A stretch of DNA of 64,000 nucleotides from Streptomyces coelicoflavus (GTDB lineage: Bacteria; Actinomycetota; Actinomycetes; Streptomycetales; Streptomycetaceae). Made by a program: the position numbers and the translations under genes. Location of the stretch: contig NZ_BEWB01000009.1 in assembly GCF_003112555.1 (NCBI RefSeq), positions 1 to 64,000 on the forward strand. Reading direction: 5' to 3'. The notes under the pieces are model-generated. The model saw only the letters and a program-made list of their open reading frames with translations, was not told where the DNA came from and ran no database searches. This document shows, piece after piece, positions 33,653-42,525 of the stretch (within the stretch, counting starts at the first letter, position 1; the number at the start of each line of letters is the position of its first letter).

Positions 33653-34855
33653 TTGACCACACCCGGGCCTACCAGACCAGCGCGCACCAAGGGCGGTGAA
33701 CTACGGGCCAAGGTGGCCCGACTGCTGGCCGACCGGCCGGCGGACAAGCTCACCATCGGGGACATGGCCAGGCAGCTGGGTCACTCCCACGGCGCCGTCC
33801 GCAACGCCGCCCTCACCCTGGTGCGACGCGGCGAGGCCGACCAAAGCGGGACCGGACAACCGCAGTTCCGCGCGAACGCGAAAACCGCCGCAGCCGCACA
33901 GAGGGCTGTGATCAGCCCACCGGGCACCCACTCTCCCCGCGCCCAGGCGGCCACGGCCCGTACGACCTACACCGCAGCAGCCGCGCCCAAGCAGACCGGC
34001 CCGATCCGCCGCGCGGGGGGCCAGCTTTACCACCCCCGGGAGCTGGCCGATCTGCCCGACGTCGAGGCGTTGAACCGCTTGCGCGACGCCGACGTGCCGG
34101 TGCTGCTCTACGGCCCTCCGGGCACCGGCAAGACGAGTCTGGTCGAGGCGGCGTTCCCGGACCTGCTCACCGTCGCCGGTGACGGCGACACCACGGTCGG
34201 CGACTTGATCGGCGAGTACACCCAGGACGACGCGGGAGCCTACGTCTTCCAGTACGGTCCGCTGGTCACCGCGATGACCGAGGGCCGCGCCCTGCTGATC
34301 GACGATGCCACCTTGATCTCACCGAAGGTCCTGGCGGCGCTGTATCCCGCGATGGACGGGCGCAGGCAGATCCAGGTCAAGGCCCACAAGGGCGAGACCA
34401 TCAAGGCCGAGCCGGGCTTCTACGTGGTGGCGGGCCACAATCCCGGCGTCCACGGCGCGGTGTTGACGGAGGCGCTCGCGAGCCGGTTCAGCGTGCAGAT
34501 CCAGATCGGCACGGACTACGACCTCGCCCTGGCCTTGAGGATCGATGCCCGGGTGGTCCGGGTCGCCCGACACCTCGCCCACCAGGTCGAACTCGGCGAG
34601 CTGGGATGGGCCCCCCAGCTGCGGGAACTGCTCAGCTACCAGAAGACCGAGGCCGTCCTCGGCACCAAAGCCGCGCTCGCGAACCTGGTCGGCATCGCTC
34701 CTGTGGAGGATCGCGACGCCGTCGCCGCCGCCGTCACGAAGGCTGTCGGCGTCAAGAAGATCGCACCTCTCACCCTCGGCAAGCAGCTCCCCGCCTCAGC
34801 CGCCCGGCAGCCTCCGGGCAGCACCGGCTCCGCACACCGGGGCCGCCCGCGATGA
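33653..34855 (+). CDS. MoxR-like AAA ATPase with N-terminal HTH
   Basis: A 400-residue protein. Residues ~15-65 form a winged-helix-like region (LRAKVARLLADRPADKLTIGDMARQLGHSHGAVRNAALTLVRRGEA). Residues ~130-370 are a MoxR/CobS-type AAA ATPase: Walker A GPPGTGKTSLVE (~154-165), Walker B ALLIDDATL (~213), sensor VAGHNPGVHGAVL and a SRF arginine finger. TTG 33653 is the start. It overlaps the VWA gene as ATGA, a pairing seen in MoxR-VWA chaperone systems where the ATPase remodels a target held by the VWA protein. Confidence 0.85.
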   Translation: MTTPGPTRPARTKGGELRAKVARLLADRPADKLTIGDMARQLGHSHGAVRNAALTLVRRGEADQSGTGQPQFRANAKTAAAAQRAVISPPGTHSPRAQAATARTTYTAAAAPKQTGPIRRAGGQLYHPRELADLPDVEALNRLRDADVPVLLYGPPGTGKTSLVEAAFPDLLTVAGDGDTTVGDLIGEYTQDDAGAYVFQYGPLVTAMTEGRALLIDDATLISPKVLAALYPAMDGRRQIQVKAHKGETIKAEPGFYVVAGHNPGVHGAVLTEALASRFSVQIQIGTDYDLALALRIDARVVRVARHLAHQVELGELGWAPQLRELLSYQKTEAVLGTKAALANLVGIAPVEDRDAVAAAVTKAVGVKKIAPLTLGKQLPASAARQPPGSTGSAHRGRPR

Positions 34856-36642
34856 GTGCCCACCACCACATCCAGTCCACGCCGGAAGACGACGCCGACC
34901 TCGCGCGCTGGGACGACGACGGCGCCCCGCCCGCGCAACCCCGCTCCTCCCCAGCCGCGTGGCTGCGCGTGGGAGCCGAACTCGGCGACCGGCTGGTCGC
35001 CCTCTCCGGCCGCCAGGACCTCCTCGTCACCTGCCGCCCCGGCACGCGCAGCGGCGCACCGGCCGCGTTCTTCCCCACGCTGGGCGAGGTCGAGTTCGAC
35101 GCCCGCCTGTTCGCCCCGCTTAAGCCCCACGAGATCCATCCGCGGATCGTGGGCGACGAGGAGCGGTATCCCGCCGCCTGGGGAGTGTTCGTCCACGAGG
35201 CCGCGCACGCGGCCCACTCCGTCTGGACACAGCCTGCCGGAGCCGACCCCCGTGTCGTCGAGGCCGCGCTCCTGCTGGAGGAGAGCCGCGTCGAAGGCGC
35301 ACATCTGATCACGCGGCCCACGGACCGCACGTACCTGCGCACCAGTGCCCGAACCCTGGTCATGCCCGACATCGCCCACCCCACCCTCCAGGGCATCGAG
35401 CAGGCCGCCGCCGCGGCAGCCCTGATCCTCGGCCGCCGGGACGTCGGCATTCTGGACGCCGGCGAGACCCGGGCCGTCGCCGATCTGTGCGAAAAGGTGC
35501 TGGGCGCGCCCTTGCTGACCACCCTCGCCCGCATCTGGACCGCAGCTCACCAGTGCGCCGACCACGACGCCACGACCATGCTCGCGCACGGTCAAGAATG
35601 GTGCGACGCTCTGGACGCCGCGGCCCCCGCCCTGCCCGTGCCGGAGGGCCTCTCCGATCTGCTGTCTGGCGCCGTGAAGGTCGTCATGGACCACGCGGCA
35701 GCCACCGACGCGGCCGACCTCGCGGCACAGGACGCAGCGGCCAACGCCCTGGCGTCGCGCTCCAAGGCGCAGGCTCAGGACCGCGCCCAGCGAGCCCGCC
35801 AGCGACGCAAAGCCGCTGCCACCGCCAAGTCGGTCTTCAACGCCCGTAGCACCACCGTCCACCCCGACGGCACACAGGCACCCTCCGGCAACCCGGTCAC
35901 CGGCACCCGCAGGCCCACCGCCGCCGAGCAGAGCGCCGCCGCGCGCCTGAGCCGCGCCCTGCGGGCCGCCGCCTACCGCGAGCGGACCGAGGAGCGGACC
36001 ACCAGCCCCACCCCGCCTGGCCGCCTCAACATGCGCGCGGCCCTCGCCCGCGACGCTCAGCGCGCCGCCGGGTCGGTCCCCACCGCGGAACCGTTCACCC
36101 ACACCCGCCGCCGGAACTCCCCCACCCCACCACTGCGTGTGGGGATCGCCGTCGACGTCTCCGGCTCCATGCGCGCCGCCTGCAAGCCCGTCGCCTCCGC
36201 TGCCTGGATCGTGGCACGCGCAGCAGCCCTGACCGACCCCGACTCCCGTACCGCCACCATCGCCTACGACCGGCACCTGACCGCACTGACCCGCCCCACC
36301 CACCAAGCACCAGAGCGCGTGACCACGTTCAATGCCACCGGCGGCCACCACAACCTCGCCAACGCCATCGACGCACTCGACCACGGCCTCGAACTCAGCC
36401 GCCCCGGCGCCGGCCGCCTCCTCGTGATCGTCACCGACGCCCACTACGGCAGCGACGAAACCACTCAAGCCGTCACCCGCATCAAGCAGCTCACGACCGC
36501 CGGCTGCGCCGTACTCCAGCTCACCCTCACCGCGGAATCCCGCCACTTGCCGGGGACCACCTTGCTGCACCTGCCCCAGCCCTCCAGCGCTCCCGCCGCC
36601 ATCGCCACGGCGGCCACAGACGCCATCCGCAGGACCCGCTGA
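34852..36642 (+). CDS. VWA-domain protein with HExxH motif
   Basis: A 596-residue partner of the MoxR ATPase. The N-terminal domain carries HEAAHAAHS at ~115-123, a zinc-peptidase-like HExxH, with GAHLITRPTDR and EESRVE nearby as possible third-ligand region. A Lys/Arg/Ala-rich helical segment follows (~285-330). The C-terminal VWA domain has the metal site DVSGS at ~435-439 and LLVIVTDAHYGSDET. Similar CobT/NorD-like proteins act as target-binding partners. The peptidase-like motif suggests processing of a protein target. ATG 34852 overlaps the ATPase stop. Confidence 0.8.
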   Translation: MSAHHHIQSTPEDDADLARWDDDGAPPAQPRSSPAAWLRVGAELGDRLVALSGRQDLLVTCRPGTRSGAPAAFFPTLGEVEFDARLFAPLKPHEIHPRIVGDEERYPAAWGVFVHEAAHAAHSVWTQPAGADPRVVEAALLLEESRVEGAHLITRPTDRTYLRTSARTLVMPDIAHPTLQGIEQAAAAAALILGRRDVGILDAGETRAVADLCEKVLGAPLLTTLARIWTAAHQCADHDATTMLAHGQEWCDALDAAAPALPVPEGLSDLLSGAVKVVMDHAAATDAADLAAQDAAANALASRSKAQAQDRAQRARQRRKAAATAKSVFNARSTTVHPDGTQAPSGNPVTGTRRPTAAEQSAAARLSRALRAAAYRERTEERTTSPTPPGRLNMRAALARDAQRAAGSVPTAEPFTHTRRRNSPTPPLRVGIAVDVSGSMRAACKPVASAAWIVARAAALTDPDSRTATIAYDRHLTALTRPTHQAPERVTTFNATGGHHNLANAIDALDHGLELSRPGAGRLLVIVTDAHYGSDETTQAVTRIKQLTTAGCAVLQLTLTAESRHLPGTTLLHLPQPSSAPAAIATAATDAIRRTR

Positions 36643-36787
36643 GACGACGCAGAAGGCGGAAGCGTCCCCGAGACCACCGCCAAGCACTCCAGGCCACCTC
36701 CCCGTCCGCCGCATGAATCGTGCATCGTGCACGACCCTCCGCAACGACGCAGGCCACCACCCCAACCGCCAACGAAGGGCACTCGAT

Positions 36788-37342
36788 TTGAAGCACCAGA
36801 CCAGCAGCACGACCTCGAACGTAACGCCCATCAAACGGAATTGCCCGGGGGTGCCTACGCACTGGACCGTGGAGCACGCCTGCTCCCACCAGGTAGATCA
36901 TGACCTGTCCAACCGCCCCGCCGACAAGCGGGCCGGCTTCGCCCGCTGGCTCGTGTCAAAGGACTGCGCCGACTGCTGGAAGGCGGCACGCGGCGCCGAC
37001 TCCGCGTCCAAGGAGGAGTGGCTCGCGACCAAGCGCGCCGCGGAGCAGGAGGCAGCCGCTGCCTGGGCGACGCAGTTCGACATGCCGCAGCTGGAGGGCC
37101 CGGCCAAGACCCTGAACTGGGGCGAGCGATCCCGCCATCAACTGATGACGGCCGCACACACGGCCCTGGTCGTCGAGGGCACCTGGGACGACGCGGACTG
37201 GGCGGAACTGGAGGAAACGGCCCGCTCCATCACCCGCGCCGGGTGGTGGATCGACCAGCGCGACGCCGAAGGCACTGACCTGATGGAACTCCTCGACGCG
37301 GCGACGGTGCAGGACCGCGGATCAGAGAACCCCTTCCGCTGA
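36788..37342 (+). CDS. Conserved-looking protein with Cys/His motif
   Basis: A 184-residue protein. The front has PGVPTHWTVEHACSHQVDHDLSNRPADKRAGFARWLVSKDCADCW, with C-x-H and CxxC that could bind zinc. The rest is helical (KRAAEQEAAAAWATQFDMPQLEGPAK) and ends in ITRAGWWIDQRDAEG. I recall such proteins from Streptomyces plasmids next to single-strand-binding or replication genes, but the role is unknown. TTG 36788 was chosen for a GAAGGG upstream. Confidence 0.6.
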   Translation: MKHQTSSTTSNVTPIKRNCPGVPTHWTVEHACSHQVDHDLSNRPADKRAGFARWLVSKDCADCWKAARGADSASKEEWLATKRAAEQEAAAAWATQFDMPQLEGPAKTLNWGERSRHQLMTAAHTALVVEGTWDDADWAELEETARSITRAGWWIDQRDAEGTDLMELLDAATVQDRGSENPFR

Positions 37343-37602
37343 CGGCAAGCGGGACGGCGTGGATTTGCATGCCCGTCGCCCGAATGGGCGAGCGGGGCTC
37401 CTGACCGGCCGACCGCCTTTGGTTGCTGCACGCCCGGTTTCCTCGGCAGCAGCCCAGGCACGGACCTGCGGGGGACGGATCAGGATCCGCGTGCGCGAGC
37501 AGAGAAGCCCCGGAAACAGTCACGCGCCATGAGAAACAATTCAAGGCAGCAGAAAACGCCGCCCCGTCACCCAAATGCAGGACCTTCTGCGAATCTGCCC
37601 GT

Positions 37603-37665
37603 GCGTAACTTTCAGCGGATGCGAAAATTCGACCAGCGCCGAAAGTCGTGCGCTCAAAGTTGCGC
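37603..37665. repeat. Three related AAAGT repeats
   Basis: CGCTGAAAGTTACGC (inverted, 37603-37617), CGCCGAAAGTCGTGCG (37637-37652) and CGCTCAAAGTTGCGC (37651-37665) share CGCnnAAAGTnnnGC. Two direct and one inverted copy in 63 bases look like an operator or iteron-like cluster. Confidence 0.5.
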
Positions 37666-38201
37666 ACCGAATGATTCGTCCGATTCATGGGAGCACAAGG
37701 TGAGGCAAATGAATTTATGCACCCCCGGAGGAAAGTACATTTGAGTGGTAGGGTCGCAAGAGTCATCCACAATGGCGGCGGAGCCTGCCTCTCCTCCAAG
37801 ATCAGCAGACTCCGCCGGGGTAAGACGTGGATGCCGCGCAGGAGTCCGCCACTCATGGCGGGCTCCTGTGCACAATCCCTGGTCAGAACCACCAGGACCT
37901 GATCGCGTGCACGACGTTCACAACGACCAGGCCCCACCGAACTTTACGGAGCGTGGCCTCCCGCTTCCGTGTTCGTTCCTCACTGCGGCGACGCAGGCGC
38001 CTTGCGCGCCGCGTCCCTCCAGTCGGTCCCTCTCCAGGTTCTAACACGTCTCATCACCCCCTTCCGGTCCGGTTCGGGAAAAGGGTGTACTGCGCGGCTC
38101 AACCTATCATCCCGTGAGGGCCTCAACGGGAGATCGGCGACACGTTCATCGAATGACAGCAGCCCTAAACTATAGTTCACCACCGGGCGGCTGACCGGGG
38201 C

Positions 38202-38257
38202 CCTGACCTGCCAGCCTTAACATAAATACCAGCGTTAAACCGGATTCGCAGGTCAGG
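38202..38257. repeat. Long-loop hairpin in AT-richer DNA
   Basis: CCTGACCTGC at 38202-38211 and GCAGGTCAGG at 38248-38257 are perfect inverted copies, with TTAAC and GTTAA nested inside and an AT-rich loop (CATAAATACC). Could act in termination, initiation of strand opening, or regulation. Confidence 0.4.
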
Positions 38258-38581
38258 CCGGTTCCGCTGGATGGGAAAGAGCGCCCGTCACCTTGTTCGT
38301 CAAATCCGCCCAGCCCGTCGGGCGTCCGCAAGTGGCCTGTGTCACACCTCTGCGGGTGCCCCTGGCGCCGTGTCAGCTCTGTTGCGGGCCGGGGAGTTTG
38401 CGCCGCCCGGCGGCCGGAAGGGCAGCAAGCCGCTGCTGAGCAGGCCGAGATGTCGAGCACCGGCCACCTGAGGGTTCGAGGGCGGCTTGGAGGGGCCAGC
38501 GGGAACAGTTTCGTGACCTGCCCAAACTCCGTGGCATAGCCACCGAGGCGGACTGCGGGACGCAGAAGCGGTTCCGCTGAC

Positions 38582-38637
38582 GGCGGGGCAACATAGCCGG
38601 GATACGCCGGTTAGCCAAACCGCCGTGCTTCCGGACC
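38582..38637. promoter_or_regulatory. Shared palindromic element, copy B
   Basis: Inverted copy of 12676-12732: GGGGCAACATAGCC, five variable bases, CGCCGGTTAGCCAAACCG, then six variable bases and TCCGGAC. It lies 43 bases upstream of the GTG at 38680, in the same relative orientation as copy A before the SH3 gene, so it is probably the control site of the second gene array. Confidence 0.6.
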
Positions 38638-38679
38638 ATTGTTCCTCCCACCCCGCCGCCATCGCGTGGAAGGAACTGC

Positions 38680-39117
38680 GTGCTCCCTCCGTCCTGGGAC
38701 CATCAACCCACCCCCGTCACCGCCCTCACCCCCGATCCGCTCACTCCGACCCGCGACATCACCCACGCCCACTTTCAGGCCGGGGACACCGTCGTCGTTC
38801 TCAAGGGGGTGGCCAGCGGGGAACTGTGGGGAGACGCGATGCGCGTCGTCGCCCCCTCCTGGCACACCCCCACCGACGAGGACGGATGGCGGCTGCGTGA
38901 TCCCACCGGTGGCGCTCAGTCCTACGTCACCGCCCACCCCCGCTACCTCGTGCACCTCTCGCGCCGCTGCCCGGACTGCCTGATCTTCCTGCGGGCCATG
39001 GAAGACATTCTCCTGAAACGGTTCGCCGGCCGCGACGAGCTGATCGACTGCGGCTGGTACACCACCACCGCCCTGGGCCAGCTCGCGCACACCGCCGACC
39101 TGCGGAGCGGCCGGTGA
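38680..39117 (+). CDS. Hypothetical protein
   Basis: A 145-residue protein: ITHAHFQAGDTVVVLKGVASGELWGDAMRVV, WRLRDPTGG, YLVHLSRRCPDCLIFLRAMEDILLKRF. The strands near the front and the RRCPDC motif suggest a small beta domain followed by a helical part. GTG 38680 has GGAAGGAA upstream. First gene of the second rightward array; overlaps the next as GTGA. Family unknown. Confidence 0.6.
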   Translation: MLPPSWDHQPTPVTALTPDPLTPTRDITHAHFQAGDTVVVLKGVASGELWGDAMRVVAPSWHTPTDEDGWRLRDPTGGAQSYVTAHPRYLVHLSRRCPDCLIFLRAMEDILLKRFAGRDELIDCGWYTTTALGQLAHTADLRSGR

Positions 39118-39944
39118 TCCCCCGCCTGCACCAGCGCACGCACACACCGCACGACCCACTCGAAGTAGCGCTGGGCCGGCCGCTCTCACCGACCGAGGGT
39201 CTGACCGCGCACACGATCGTCGCCCACTGGACCGGCCTGGACTATTTCATCCTGGACGACGAGCACAAGTCCTGGACGTCCTTCGAGTGGGCCGAGCACA
39301 TCGAAGAGGCCCTTCTGGAGCATCCCTTCGCCGCCAGCCCCGACGACGACCGGCGGGCGATCCTCCACCTCGATGTGCGCCTTCACCCGGACGACCGGGA
39401 ACTGACGGGACCGGAATGGACCGAAGTCGCTCACCGGCTGGCGCGGGCCACCGGCATCGAGATCCCGGGCAAGGAAAGCGGCTGCCGGTGGATCGCCGTC
39501 CAGGCCCAGCCCGGACGCCTGGACCTGATCGCCAACCTGATCCATCTCGACGGCGCCTGGCACGCCCCGCCCGCAGACATCCTGCGACGCCTCGCGGACC
39601 AGGCCCGCCGCATCGAGCAGGATCTCGGCCTGATCCCCGCCCGGCCCACCACACAGCCCACCGCGCCCACCGCGTCCGGGCAGCTGGCCAGCGTCCTCAC
39701 CCAGCTCGCTGACGAGCAGACCGGCCCGCTGGCCACGGTCCGCGGACTGGTCGAGCACACCGCGCACCGGATCGCCCGCCAGCCTGGGGCTGCTGGCACG
39801 GACACGGCGCACCGTCTTCAGCTGATCGCGCGCCGCCTGCACGCGATTCAGCAGGACCTGGACGCCACCGCCGCCCACCTGGTCCAGCCTCGGCTCGCCG
39901 CCGCGCCGGCCGCGCCCCGGCGCACCGCCCACCGATCTTTGTAG
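39114..39944 (+). CDS. Relaxase-like protein without the catalytic histidines
   Basis: A 276-residue protein. Residues ~85-180 follow the core of actinobacterial MobA-type relaxases: LTGPEWTEVAHRLARATGIEIPGKESGCRWIAVQAQ, then LDLIANLIHLDGAW and a helical ADILRRLADQARRIEQDLGLIP. In those relaxases the strand between reads roughly DDHIHIV, with metal-binding His; here it is PGRLDLI, and the N-terminal Tyr/His motifs are not evident. The rest is helical. It may be a decayed or accessory relaxase, or a shared fold with another role. GTG 39114. Confidence 0.6.
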   Translation: MIPRLHQRTHTPHDPLEVALGRPLSPTEGLTAHTIVAHWTGLDYFILDDEHKSWTSFEWAEHIEEALLEHPFAASPDDDRRAILHLDVRLHPDDRELTGPEWTEVAHRLARATGIEIPGKESGCRWIAVQAQPGRLDLIANLIHLDGAWHAPPADILRRLADQARRIEQDLGLIPARPTTQPTAPTASGQLASVLTQLADEQTGPLATVRGLVEHTAHRIARQPGAAGTDTAHRLQLIARRLHAIQQDLDATAAHLVQPRLAAAPAAPRRTAHRSL

Positions 39945-39957
39945 GAGAAACGTCTCC

Positions 39958-40662
39958 TTGCCCCGCACCACCGACCGCTTCCTGGACATCCGCCGTGACC
40001 CGCACTCCGACGAACTCCTCGCCCGCGGCGGCGACTCCGAAGCACACAGCATCCTCCAACGCGCGGGATTCGTCGGTGTCCTCCGCCTCCACGAGACCTA
40101 CCACCGCGCCCCCACCGACCTCACCGAGAATGAAGAGTCCCGTCTGGCCACCGAGGCCGTAGGGCGCCTGCGGGCCGTCGGGTACCACGTCGACTGCGAC
40201 GAGCGCTTCGACACCGAAGCCCGCCCCGCGGCCTATCCCACGCTTGGCGCCTCGGTCTCCCACCTCGCCGAACGCCTGCACGAGGCCACCGACACCGCCG
40301 AAGCCGCTGGCATCCTCACAGAACTCACCGCGCCCCACGACGGCGTCCTCGCCGGATTCTCGGAAGCCCTCGGCGCCCTGGCCCAGTTCTTCGACGGCCT
40401 CGACGACGCGAGCGATCCGTACACCGCCGGGCGCCTGCGCTACCTCGCCGACGAATACGTCCGCATCATCCACTCCGACCTTGCGCACACCCGCGAACGG
40501 CTGGCCGACCGGCACGCCCCTCACCCCGGCCGTCGCGCCTGCGCCGAGCAGGTTCCCGACCACAAGACCGAACGCTCTGCGGTGTGCGCCTGTCCGCCCC
40601 CGCCGCGTGCCCTGCCGGCCCCGGCACCGCCACCCGTCGGTGCCGCCCGCTTGCGCCGCTGA
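39958..40662 (+). CDS. Family P protein with helical C-terminal part
   Basis: A 234-residue protein. Front: FLDIRRDPHSDELLARGGDSEAHSILQRAGFVGVLRLHETYHRAPTDL, then EESRLATEAVGRLRAVGYHVDCDERFD, a clear family P copy. A helical block follows (LTELTAPHDGVLAGFSEALGALAQFFDGL) resembling the end of 27037-27966, and then a Cys/Pro-rich tail. TTG 39958 lies after TAGGAG. Function unknown. Confidence 0.65.
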   Translation: MPRTTDRFLDIRRDPHSDELLARGGDSEAHSILQRAGFVGVLRLHETYHRAPTDLTENEESRLATEAVGRLRAVGYHVDCDERFDTEARPAAYPTLGASVSHLAERLHEATDTAEAAGILTELTAPHDGVLAGFSEALGALAQFFDGLDDASDPYTAGRLRYLADEYVRIIHSDLAHTRERLADRHAPHPGRRACAEQVPDHKTERSAVCACPPPPRALPAPAPPPVGAARLRR

Positions 40663-40687
40663 GCCCCTGCAACTGCCCAAGGACACC

Positions 40688-41446
40688 ATGCACGACCACA
40701 GCGCCTCCGAGCGCCTTGCCTCCTACGCCGACGTCCTCGCCGGTGAACTCCCCGACACCTGGACCAGCACCCACCTGACGGGCGACGCCAAGGACGACCT
40801 CGCCGAACTCACCGACCAGATCTGGGACCTGGACCTGGTCGCCGCCGCCCTGGCCGAACACCCCCTGCAGCAGGCCGCCGTCCTCAGCCGCCCCGACGGC
40901 GCCCAGCTCGTCCTGATCGACCGGCACGACGAACGCGACGGCTTCCTCCTCGCCGCCGTCGCCCCCCGCGCCCTGCCGGACGAGGCGTACCGCGGCGTCT
41001 CCGAGCCCAACGGCATCGCCCTGACCGACGACCCGTTCCTCGGTGCCGAGCAGGTCGCCGGCGACCTGCTCGTCCGCTACGACCGTGCGCTCGCCCAAGT
41101 CCGGCACAACGCCCTGGGCGGTATCCAGCCCTCCCAGCCGGACCGGGTCGTCCTGACCTGGCAGCCGGACGGCAGCGTCGCCACCGCCCCCGCCGACGAC
41201 CGGGCCGGCACGATCCTCGCCGCCCACGGCTTCGTCCAGGACCCACACAGCGGCATCTACCGCCTGGAGGGCGACGACTCCCAGGCCCAGGCCCGCGTGC
41301 TGCGTGAGATCGGCCCGCAGCTCGACGCGCTCGGTATCGGCACCGCCCTCCAGCACCCCGCCGGGCGTCACGCGCCCACCTCCGCCCCCGCCTCCATGCC
41401 GCCGGCCCCCGCCGGTGCCCGCACACCCACCACCAGGACGCGATGA
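40688..41446 (+). CDS. Two-part protein ending in a family P domain
   Basis: A 252-residue protein. The first half is acidic and mixed (DLVAAALAEHPLQQAAVLSRPDGAQLVLIDRHDERDGFLLAAVAP). The second half (RVVLTWQPDGSVATAPADDRAGTILAAHGFVQDPHSGIYRLEGDD) follows the family P pattern, shorter at the end. ATG 40688 follows AAGGAC. It overlaps the next gene as ATGA. Confidence 0.65.
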   Translation: MHDHSASERLASYADVLAGELPDTWTSTHLTGDAKDDLAELTDQIWDLDLVAAALAEHPLQQAAVLSRPDGAQLVLIDRHDERDGFLLAAVAPRALPDEAYRGVSEPNGIALTDDPFLGAEQVAGDLLVRYDRALAQVRHNALGGIQPSQPDRVVLTWQPDGSVATAPADDRAGTILAAHGFVQDPHSGIYRLEGDDSQAQARVLREIGPQLDALGIGTALQHPAGRHAPTSAPASMPPAPAGARTPTTRTR

Positions 41447-42096
41447 ACCAGAGGGAGCCCGACTTCTGGGTCCTGGAGTACGTCACCATCACCAAGGACC
41501 CCCGTACCGGCCTGGTCGTGGCCATCGGCGGCACCGAGAAGGCCGCGGACATCCTCCAGCGGACCGGCGGCTTCCTTTCCGCTCCCGGGCCCCGCGGGGA
41601 CTACCACCGTCTTCCGCACGGCCTGCCCATCGAGCAGCAGCGCCTGAAGGCGACCAGCGCCTCGCACGCCCTGCTCGCCGCCGGCCACAGCGTCCACCTC
41701 GACCCCGCCCTGAACATGCTGGCCGCCCCCGACGGCGACCGTGACGCAGCCCTGCGCTACCTCGCTCAGCTCGCCGAGCGGGTCTCGGCCGCCGAGACCA
41801 GCAGCGCGGTGGCCGAGGTCCTGACCGAGGTCGCGGCGCCCGTGCACGGGCTGCTGCCCCTGACCAGGGAAGTGATCGTCCGCGCCTGGATCGCTGCCAG
41901 TGATCTGCACGGCGCCGCGCCCGGCGAGGAACCCGAGCCCCTCGCACGGCTCGGTTGCACGGCCAACTCCCTGAGCGAAGCCGCCCGCGTCGTCCTGCAC
42001 GCCCGCAACCACGCCGCCCGCCGGACGCAGCCGCCGGTGACCGCACCGGCCCCGGCACCGGGCCGTGCACAGGCCCCGGCTTCCCGCCGCCGCTGA
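41443..42096 (+). CDS. Family P protein
   Basis: A 217-residue protein. Residues 8-85 give the fullest family P sequence: FWVLEYVTITKDPRTGLVVAIGG, KAADILQRTGGFLSAPGPRGDYHRLPHGL, SASHALLAAGHSVHLDPAL. The remainder is helical (RYLAQLAERVSAAETSSAVAEVLTEVAAP, HGLLPLTREVIVRAW). ATG overlaps the previous stop (ATGA). No function known. Confidence 0.7.
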   Translation: MNQREPDFWVLEYVTITKDPRTGLVVAIGGTEKAADILQRTGGFLSAPGPRGDYHRLPHGLPIEQQRLKATSASHALLAAGHSVHLDPALNMLAAPDGDRDAALRYLAQLAERVSAAETSSAVAEVLTEVAAPVHGLLPLTREVIVRAWIAASDLHGAAPGEEPEPLARLGCTANSLSEAARVVLHARNHAARRTQPPVTAPAPAPGRAQAPASRRR

Positions 42097-42113
42097 CCCC
42101 GGAGATGAAACGT

Positions 42114-42521
42114 ATGGCCAATCTGGCCGACGAGTACGGCACAGACGTCGAGATCTACATCAAGGCCCTGACGACCACCATCCACGCCGACACCCCCACC
42201 GGCGCCCCCGCCGAGCTCCACGACCTGCTGGAACAGCTCGGCCTCGAACGCCACGAATACCCCACAGGCGAGCCGCTCTACATCTGGCACACCGTGCCCG
42301 ACCACCTCGGTGCCGACGAGCAGAAACGCCTGGCAAACCGCGCCATCCCCTCCCTGCTCCTGGCCGGATACACGGTCAACCGCGACCCCGAGGTCTTCGA
42401 CGAGGCCCTCTACCAGCAGGCCGTGCACCGCCTCCGTGCGCGCACGGCCCGCCCCGCCCCGCAGCAACCGGCTCCCGCCAGTCCCCCCTCGCGCCCCGCA
42501 CCGGCCCGCCGCACCCCGTAA
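42114..42521 (+). CDS. Family P protein
   Basis: A 135-residue protein: TDVEIYIKALTTTIHADTPTGAP, LHDLLEQLGLERHEYPTGEPLYIWHTV, NRAIPSLLLAGYTVNRDPEVFDEAL, which keeps the order of strand, helix, Tyr strand, helix and GYxV strand. Pro-rich end. ATG 42114 has GGAG about nine bases upstream; ATG 42105 is too close to it. Confidence 0.65.
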   Translation: MANLADEYGTDVEIYIKALTTTIHADTPTGAPAELHDLLEQLGLERHEYPTGEPLYIWHTVPDHLGADEQKRLANRAIPSLLLAGYTVNRDPEVFDEALYQQAVHRLRARTARPAPQQPAPASPPSRPAPARRTP

Positions 42522-42525
42522 GCCC

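Larger units (their letters stand above)
37343..38679. other. 1.3 kb gene-poor region
   Basis: No convincing gene on either strand. The stretch 37,500-38,270 is lower in GC than the rest of the window and holds repeats (37603-37665), a hairpin (38202-38257) and, at its right end, the shared element (38582-38637). It separates the two rightward gene arrays. A regulatory region, a transfer or replication origin, or a recombination scar are all possible. Confidence 0.5.

Noticed and set aside
34636..36834. 732-codon open frame on the minus strand opposite the MoxR/VWA genes
   Set aside because: Gly/Val/Arg-rich shadow of high-GC coding on the plus strand; the plus-strand frames have clear Walker and VWA motifs.
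37969..38260. Possible tRNA or attachment site in the gene-poor region (GGTTCGGGAA-like stretch)
   Set aside because: No acceptor-stem, D-arm and T-arm combination could be folded; GGTTC alone is too common at this GC content.
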